DNA of 64,000 nucleotides, taken from NCBI RefSeq assembly GCF_963576545.1, contig NC_083636.1, forward strand, positions 6,340,356 to 6,404,355, in the 5' to 3' direction. The DNA comes from Limanda limanda. Its lineage: Eukaryota > Chordata > Actinopteri > Pleuronectiformes > Pleuronectidae. The stretch's first letter is position 1. Each line of letters begins with the position of its first letter. A model generated the notes under the pieces. It saw nothing but the letters and a program-made list of their open reading frames with translations, made no database searches and was not told where the DNA came from. A program made the translations under genes and the position numbers. Positions 59,101-64,000 of this stretch are shown here, one piece after another.

Positions 59101-62022
59101 AAAACAAGCTGCCCACTAAACAGATGCAATCAGTCATTCAGGAAGTAGCATCTGTAAATAAAGTGGAGGGAGGCCAGAAGAGCAGATGAAGTGTGACGTA
59201 GGAAGGAGGAGAGGGAGAAAAGAGAGGGAGTAAGAAAGAGAGAGAGATCGAGGGACCTTCAGGCAAAAGAGGGTGAAAGAGAGAAGAGAAAACGGAGAGA
59301 GGGACGGGAAGCAGGGAAGCAGCAGCTGGATCGAGAGGAGGCATGAGGAGAATCCCAATAACCTCCTGTTCTGTCCCTGAGAACCAGAATAACACAACGT
59401 GTACCGAGCAAGTGTTTGTGTGTGTCTGTGTGTGTCTGTGTGTGTGTCACAGGGCGACGCTGTGCATGTGTGTGTGTGTGGTGCTGTTTAGACATGTCTG
59501 AGTTAGAGCAGCATGTTCTGTGTGTACCGTGTAACACATGTTTTTCTAAACATGCTCATTCAGTGACGACTGTGGTGACGCTCAGCGTGTGATGCCGCAC
59601 GCGTCCAACAGGAGTCACTGTTGTATCGCAAAAACATGAGAGTTGAGAAGTTTCAATGGACACAGACCGACAGACCAAACATTTTAAACAGAAAGAAATG
59701 AAAGAAGATTTCACACTGGGTCGTATTCCACTGGTTTGCCCTGAAAATGTAACATTCATGTTGTCCCATTTCAAAGACTCCTTCAAATACAGCTGAAAAG
59801 TAGCATCCTGTCAATCCTGAGCAACAAAACATCCCACAGGTGGATCCCTCTCAGGTCCAACCTTTCCCAGGATGCATTGCACAGAGCTAAAGAGCTAGAT
59901 ACTGTTCATGGGTGGGCGATGCGAGAGCAACAGCGGGAGAAGCTTGTGACACAAATAGGATTGGTTTGGCTTCCTCACGTTGGACTCGACAGACCGAGTC
60001 CTCTGAAGGGATGTGGCTCGGGGATTGGGAGAGAGTTTAGATCTTGGCAGGTTGACGTTACTTCCTGGAGTATAGGAATTCCAAAATATTCAATAACACG
60101 TTTGTCATAAAAAACACTTTTGTACTGGGCCATATTTATACACAGTTTTCTAGTAGATGATGTAGTTTTGGATATCGTACCGGCCTGGGATGCATCTGGG
60201 GACGGTGCAAATGAATCTGCAATCTAGATAAGTTTCAATCAGCCACATGCACGATGGAACCTGTCCACTTTCATTAAGTGTTCACACAGAGGCTGGAGAG
60301 ACGTGCACAACGCTGCGTTCAGACTCGGAATGTACATCTTGTTGTTCGGGGATCATCGGTGCGTTGAGGAATTTGGATTTTGACGAGCGAGCCATCTTTG
60401 ATCTGTGCCGCAGTCTGAAGGGATGATGCCGGCTGGATAATATCCACAGACAGTTGTTGTCCTTGAGTGTGTTAGAGGGCGTCAGGGCACGCACAGAATA
60501 TAATGATCTACAATGATCTTCATGTTAAAGGATCATTTATAATGCATTCAAAAAAAACTAGAACGTGTGGTGTTGTTATTCTGTAAGTCAAATTTAAATT
60601 GAAGTAAGAGACGTGATATGGCGTCTTTTCTCTCAGGCTGATGTGTGCTGATTCGTCTGGAGGCGGCTGGATCTTGTAACTTAAGCTGCGATAAAAGTTC
60701 AAGGCTATCAAACGCTTACAGTGTACTCAATTTAATGATAAAGGAAGTTATTAACTGAACTTAATTTCATACCTAACTGGCTCAGGAAATTTACTGTGTG
60801 ACAGCCGCCAGCACAAAGAACAACATTAAACGGGGATTCAGCATTATCTTCTTCACGATGGTAATTCTACAGCTCGTGGACTTCAACACTGATAAAAAGC
60901 AAACTGCATTAAATAAATATTCCTTCCTGATTCTATTCTATATTAATCTTCAATTCACTTGCTGTGTGACTCGTGGAAAATACAGTCATGATCTCCAGAG
61001 GATAAACCGTATGAACTTTCCTCTAAATGTTCCCCTGATGCCGACATAAGAAACCAAAATTTAGTTTATCATCAAATTAAGACACAACAATAATAAATAT
61101 AATAATTATTAATAATATCACTTGTAGAGCACTTTAAAAACGAAAATAGATGGTGAATCGGTTAAACTTTAAACCTGCTCACGGTGTAATTGTGAGAACT
61201 GAACGCTGCCCTTAACCCACCGAGCTACGAGCCTTAAACTTTTAGATCTGTTTAATTGAATTTCATTTTTATTTTCTTATTTTATTTCTGTCTCTCATGT
61301 TTCTCAACAAAGGCATTACCATGTTGAATCAGTTCAGCAGACTGGTTTTGTTTTGGAGCAGCACAGATGTTTGTTTTGAAGTCAACTGGTTCCGGTACTT
61401 GACTCAACCACTGAGACTTTCTCCCTGGGGAAGGAACACAGAGTTTAAGCTTTAGCGGGGGGGTTTAAAACTCACCGGTGGGAAAGTCTCCTTCAGTTGT
61501 GGAGGTGATGGGCAGAGGATCTTCGATCCAGGGCGTGGCGTGGACGGCGACGCTCCAGTCGCTCCATGTTCCGATCTCTGTGTCCTTGGCCGCCACCTGA
61601 GGATCACAACATATTCGGTTAATTCATTTATACACAAATTAGTGGAATGTGCAAGAATCTGCAGAACAACGCTGATTTGTCAAAATAACTATATTTTTGC
61701 AAATTTTACCAGTAGTTATTGTGGTAAATGAAAGAAGCCAATTATTCGGAATCAAACCACAAACCCTCTGATTACTGGACAACCCGCTCTACCCCCAGAG
61801 CCACAAATCCCTAATTTTTAACATTGGTGAATTCCTAACCTCAGTCCAGGCTTTATGTTGTGATAAGATCCTTTCAAAAGATGAGGCTTTAACTATATTT
61901 ACTGTGAGTAAAACAGTTTTTAGTTCACATGAGCAGTGAGATGCACACGTTACCTGGATGATGTATTCCTTCCCTGCGTAGGCATCAGTGATGGTGTGGG
62001 AGATGCTGTCGGATAACTCCAC
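56156..62022 (-). CDS. cntfr: ciliary neurotrophic factor receptor subunit alpha, 3' part
   Basis: A GPI-anchored alpha receptor that binds CNTF-type ligands and engages LIFR and gp130. Only the last three coding exons fall in the window: 62022-61954 (VELSDSISHTITDAYAG..., phase 0 to 0), 61596-61476 (VAAKDTEIGTWSDWSVAVHA..., ending phase 1) and 56286-56156 (ETKTSPIPSS... to the stop). They join in frame to about 105 residues. The first two follow the end of human CNTFR domain D3 nearly word for word, including the WSDWS box. The last exon gives a Thr/Ser/Pro linker and a hydrophobic C-terminus (LLTFFSPLLLGMLLLLM) with no cytoplasmic tail, as expected of a GPI signal. The stop is TGA within the exon if the final intron is retained, or is formed across the junction if spliced (ATG TG|A). 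The Ig, D2 and first D3 exons lie beyond 64,000. GT-AG sites are seen at all four internal boundaries. Confidence 0.94.
58058..58165 (-). mobile_element. tRNA-derived SINE fragment in cntfr intron
   Basis: On the minus strand gggcagatgtggctcaggag resembles an A box and ggtcggtggtttgatccc a B box, 40-50 bases apart. It continues into ctcctcagtctgtgtccttg, a known fish tRNA-related repeat. It is not a functional tRNA: no 3' acceptor stem pairs with the 5' end. Confidence 0.6.
59160..59345 (+). repeat. polypurine tract in cntfr intron
   Basis: About 185 bases strongly biased to A/G (many GAGAG and GGAGG words, few pyrimidines). The minus-strand open frames of Ser/Leu/Pro across it are compositional artefacts. 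Confidence 0.75.
61747..61808 (-). mobile_element. tRNA-derived SINE fragment between cntfr exons
   Basis: It shares atcaaaccac, then gattactggacaacccgctc and tacc...gagccaca with the 58-kb fragment. The minus strand carries A-box and B-box-like words. It lies about 150 bases downstream of the cntfr exon ending at 61,954. Confidence 0.55.
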
Positions 62023-62024
62023 CT

Positions 62025-64000
62025 AAACAAAGGGAGGAGAGCAGGTTAGGAATTAACTTAATAAATCTTATTCAGGAATAGAGATCTCATATATGAAATC
62101 ATACACAGATTTCTGAATGTGTTATTTTACCCCAGAGATATGGAATTTTTCCAACATCAAGAATTCTGAAAGTTCCCAAGTAAAAATAGGAAGTTATGAG
62201 TTCCTAAGTCAACTTTGGGTCTGGACGTCCTTCCAACCAGAGCTCTACCCATAAATTATGTGCTGAGTATAGAAATCCAGGCCTTTAATGTTTCATGGTG
62301 GGTAGATTCCGCCGGGCCATAGAGTTACAATGTTTAATTCAACCTAATTTATTGACAAGACACCTTTCATCATTATTCTGTGCATTGGTCAAGTCTGTTG
62401 CTTTATTCTCACTGGGTTTTACATTTTCTCTGTGTGAGTGATTGAGCCTCCACATCCCTGCGGCCTCCACACGCAGGCACATACCAGCGCACGCACACAT
62501 ACACACACACACATGCAAAATACCAGCAGTGTAATTGATGATTACAGCAGATAACTCTGGCATCAATGCCACATCATTTGGTAACATAATATGACGCACG
62601 GCAAAATTAAAAAAAATCTTTTTGTGCAGACTTTAATTTGCAAAGCACAGCGGAGAATGAACTGCATGTTTCAGTCACTGGGGAGTGCATGAGAGAATGA
62701 TTTGCTGCTGCCCTGTAATTTATGGTTAGTGGTGTGTGTGCATGTGTGTGTGCATGTGCGTTTGTTTGCCTTTGGCCAGTGTCTGACGGACCGAAAGAAA
62801 AATAGGAAGAGGGAGGAGGGCGCTGCTTTTTCTGCTCCTGAAGTCAAATTGAATGATTTAGTGACGTGTGTGTTGCTTTCTGCAGTCTGTCAGTGCAGCA
62901 ACAAACACACACACACACACACACTTACTGTACACAGTCAGGCCGACTCAAGAGCTGCAGGTTATTTGAAATCCTTTCTTTTAACAAGTAGATATTTAAC
63001 AGTATTATGTAAAATAGACAACATACAACAACAAAAACTTAAATTAACATAATTTAACCAATTCCAAGGAATTATCCGGAGGATTTAATGTTTAGAAGAA
63101 GGAACCTGCACTGCATCATACTGTCTTATTGGATATTTTAAAGAATTATACATAAAAATTGATTTTAGACCAGGTAGATGTAGATTTATTTTTAAGGCTG
63201 CAGATATTTTGCAAATTTAACTTTTTTCCTCCACATTGGGCTCCTCGTCAACATGCTACCAGCGTTTTAAGTTTAGATTTCTACATATTCCCGATATCTC
63301 CAGTCTGCAATTTGGTCGGAGAGCCCCTCACACCAGTGCATCATTTTATCAACTCTCTGTAACCAGACCTCCGACTGGGGTTTTCTCTCCTCAGTTCTTC
63401 AGGATGTGCAAATGTGCAGTTGATCTGACAAATAACCCCCTTGTACATCCCCAGCATCTGTGCCCCGGCTCTCTTCCTGTAATCTCCCTCTCATCGCTCA
63501 GCCTCTCCGGAAAGTTGACCGCTCAGTTTTCAACATCGCCTTGATCTTCACAGTCTCCATTTATCTGCTCTAATTCTCCGTCTCTCTCTCTTGCTCCGCG
63601 GCCCCACCCTCGCCCTCACCCTCTGTTTGGAAGGAAAAGTTCAGGCTTTATCTTTCCAACCGAGCGCTACATTTACAGGCTTAATTTCATTAGCGGAATG
63701 CAATAACAACGTCATCCGAGTGTGCATGTGTTACATGTCCCCGCTGAGTGCTGTGCGCCTGTGCGGGTGTACTCGAGTACATTGTATACAGTGTGCGTGC
63801 ATGTGTGTGCTAACAGACATGTGTGCGGTGTCTTCCGCTGTTTACATGTGCAACAACCAGCGTATCCAACCATAGCTTATATCGGCATTCCTTCCTGACT
63901 CTAATGTGCACATGTGTTTGCATACAAAGTTTATGTTTTGTGAAAGTTTAGCTCGAGTCTGCGTTCATGTAAATCTGTGCAAGCGTCTTCCTATTTTTTC
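62025..64000 (-). other. cntfr: cntfr intron, no exon seen
   Basis: The next upstream exon should encode the first part of D3 (an RYRPL-like stretch), and I do not find it on the minus strand up to 64,000. The region has CA runs near 62,490-62,515 and 62,899-62,922 and GT-rich text near 62,730. Open frames on the plus strand (62,702-63,052 and 63,159-63,875) have no recognisable domains. Confidence 0.6.

Noticed and set aside
59134..59537. Overlapping Ser/Leu/Pro frames in the cntfr intron
   Set aside because: They translate the polypurine strand's complement and a GT-rich tract, with no domain.
61180..61240. tRNA-like words 'cgctgcccttaacccaccgagctac'
   Set aside because: Possibly another SINE relic, but too short and diverged to annotate.

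Overview
This is nuclear DNA from a ray-finned fish, most likely a percomorph (spiny-rayed) teleost. Genes are split by GT-AG introns, CA/GT and GATA microsatellites are dense, and several interspersed repeats match types common in percomorph genomes (a V-SINE, short palindromic elements carrying CCCCCTGGTGGC, hAT ends). There are no bacterial-style operons, CRISPR arrays or viral genomes. Protein-coding sequence is about 2% of the window.

Layout. Positions 1-28,600 hold no coding exon I can support: a degenerate AT-rich tandem array (1-1160), microsatellites, repeat copies and a near-perfect 237-bp tandem duplication at 13.3-13.8 kb. Because the first il11ra coding exon begins exactly at a splice acceptor, part of this stretch must be il11ra 5' intron and one or more untranslated exons. 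Positions 28,601-37,555 (+) hold a complete ten-coding-exon gene for an interleukin-11 receptor alpha chain (400 aa). It is followed by a 3'UTR intron and a long 3'UTR ending near a poly(A) signal at 42,176. Positions 45,746-46,753 (-) hold tmem267 (247 aa, two coding exons), with a probable untranslated first exon near 48.3 kb. Positions 48.4-53.6 kb are intergenic and repeat-rich (an LTR-like promoter segment, a V-SINE). Positions 53.6-62.0 kb (-) hold the last three coding exons and a probable 3'UTR exon of cntfr, the ciliary neurotrophic factor receptor alpha chain. Its upstream exons lie beyond 64,000.

How the genes relate. il11ra and cntfr encode sister non-signalling alpha receptors that present IL-11 and CNTF-type ligands to gp130-family subunits. 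The first is anchored by a transmembrane helix and the second by a GPI signal. They are close neighbours in human too (9p13). tmem267 maps to human chromosome 5, so the block fits the ancestral linkage group retained as the bird Z (human 9 + 5). Both receptor genes end their reading frame exactly at an exon boundary, and both have a CA repeat right behind that donor.

The observations I consider most worth checking are: the conserved H/D motifs in TMEM267, which resemble the bacterial YdjM/DUF457 membrane hydrolase family; the repeat-flanked splice sites around the il11ra stalk and membrane exons, where skipping the membrane exon creates an immediate stop and thus a soluble receptor; and CTCF-like sites, some carried by a mobile element. 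I found no clearly new biological system. All calls come from reading the sequence and recalled family knowledge, with no database search.
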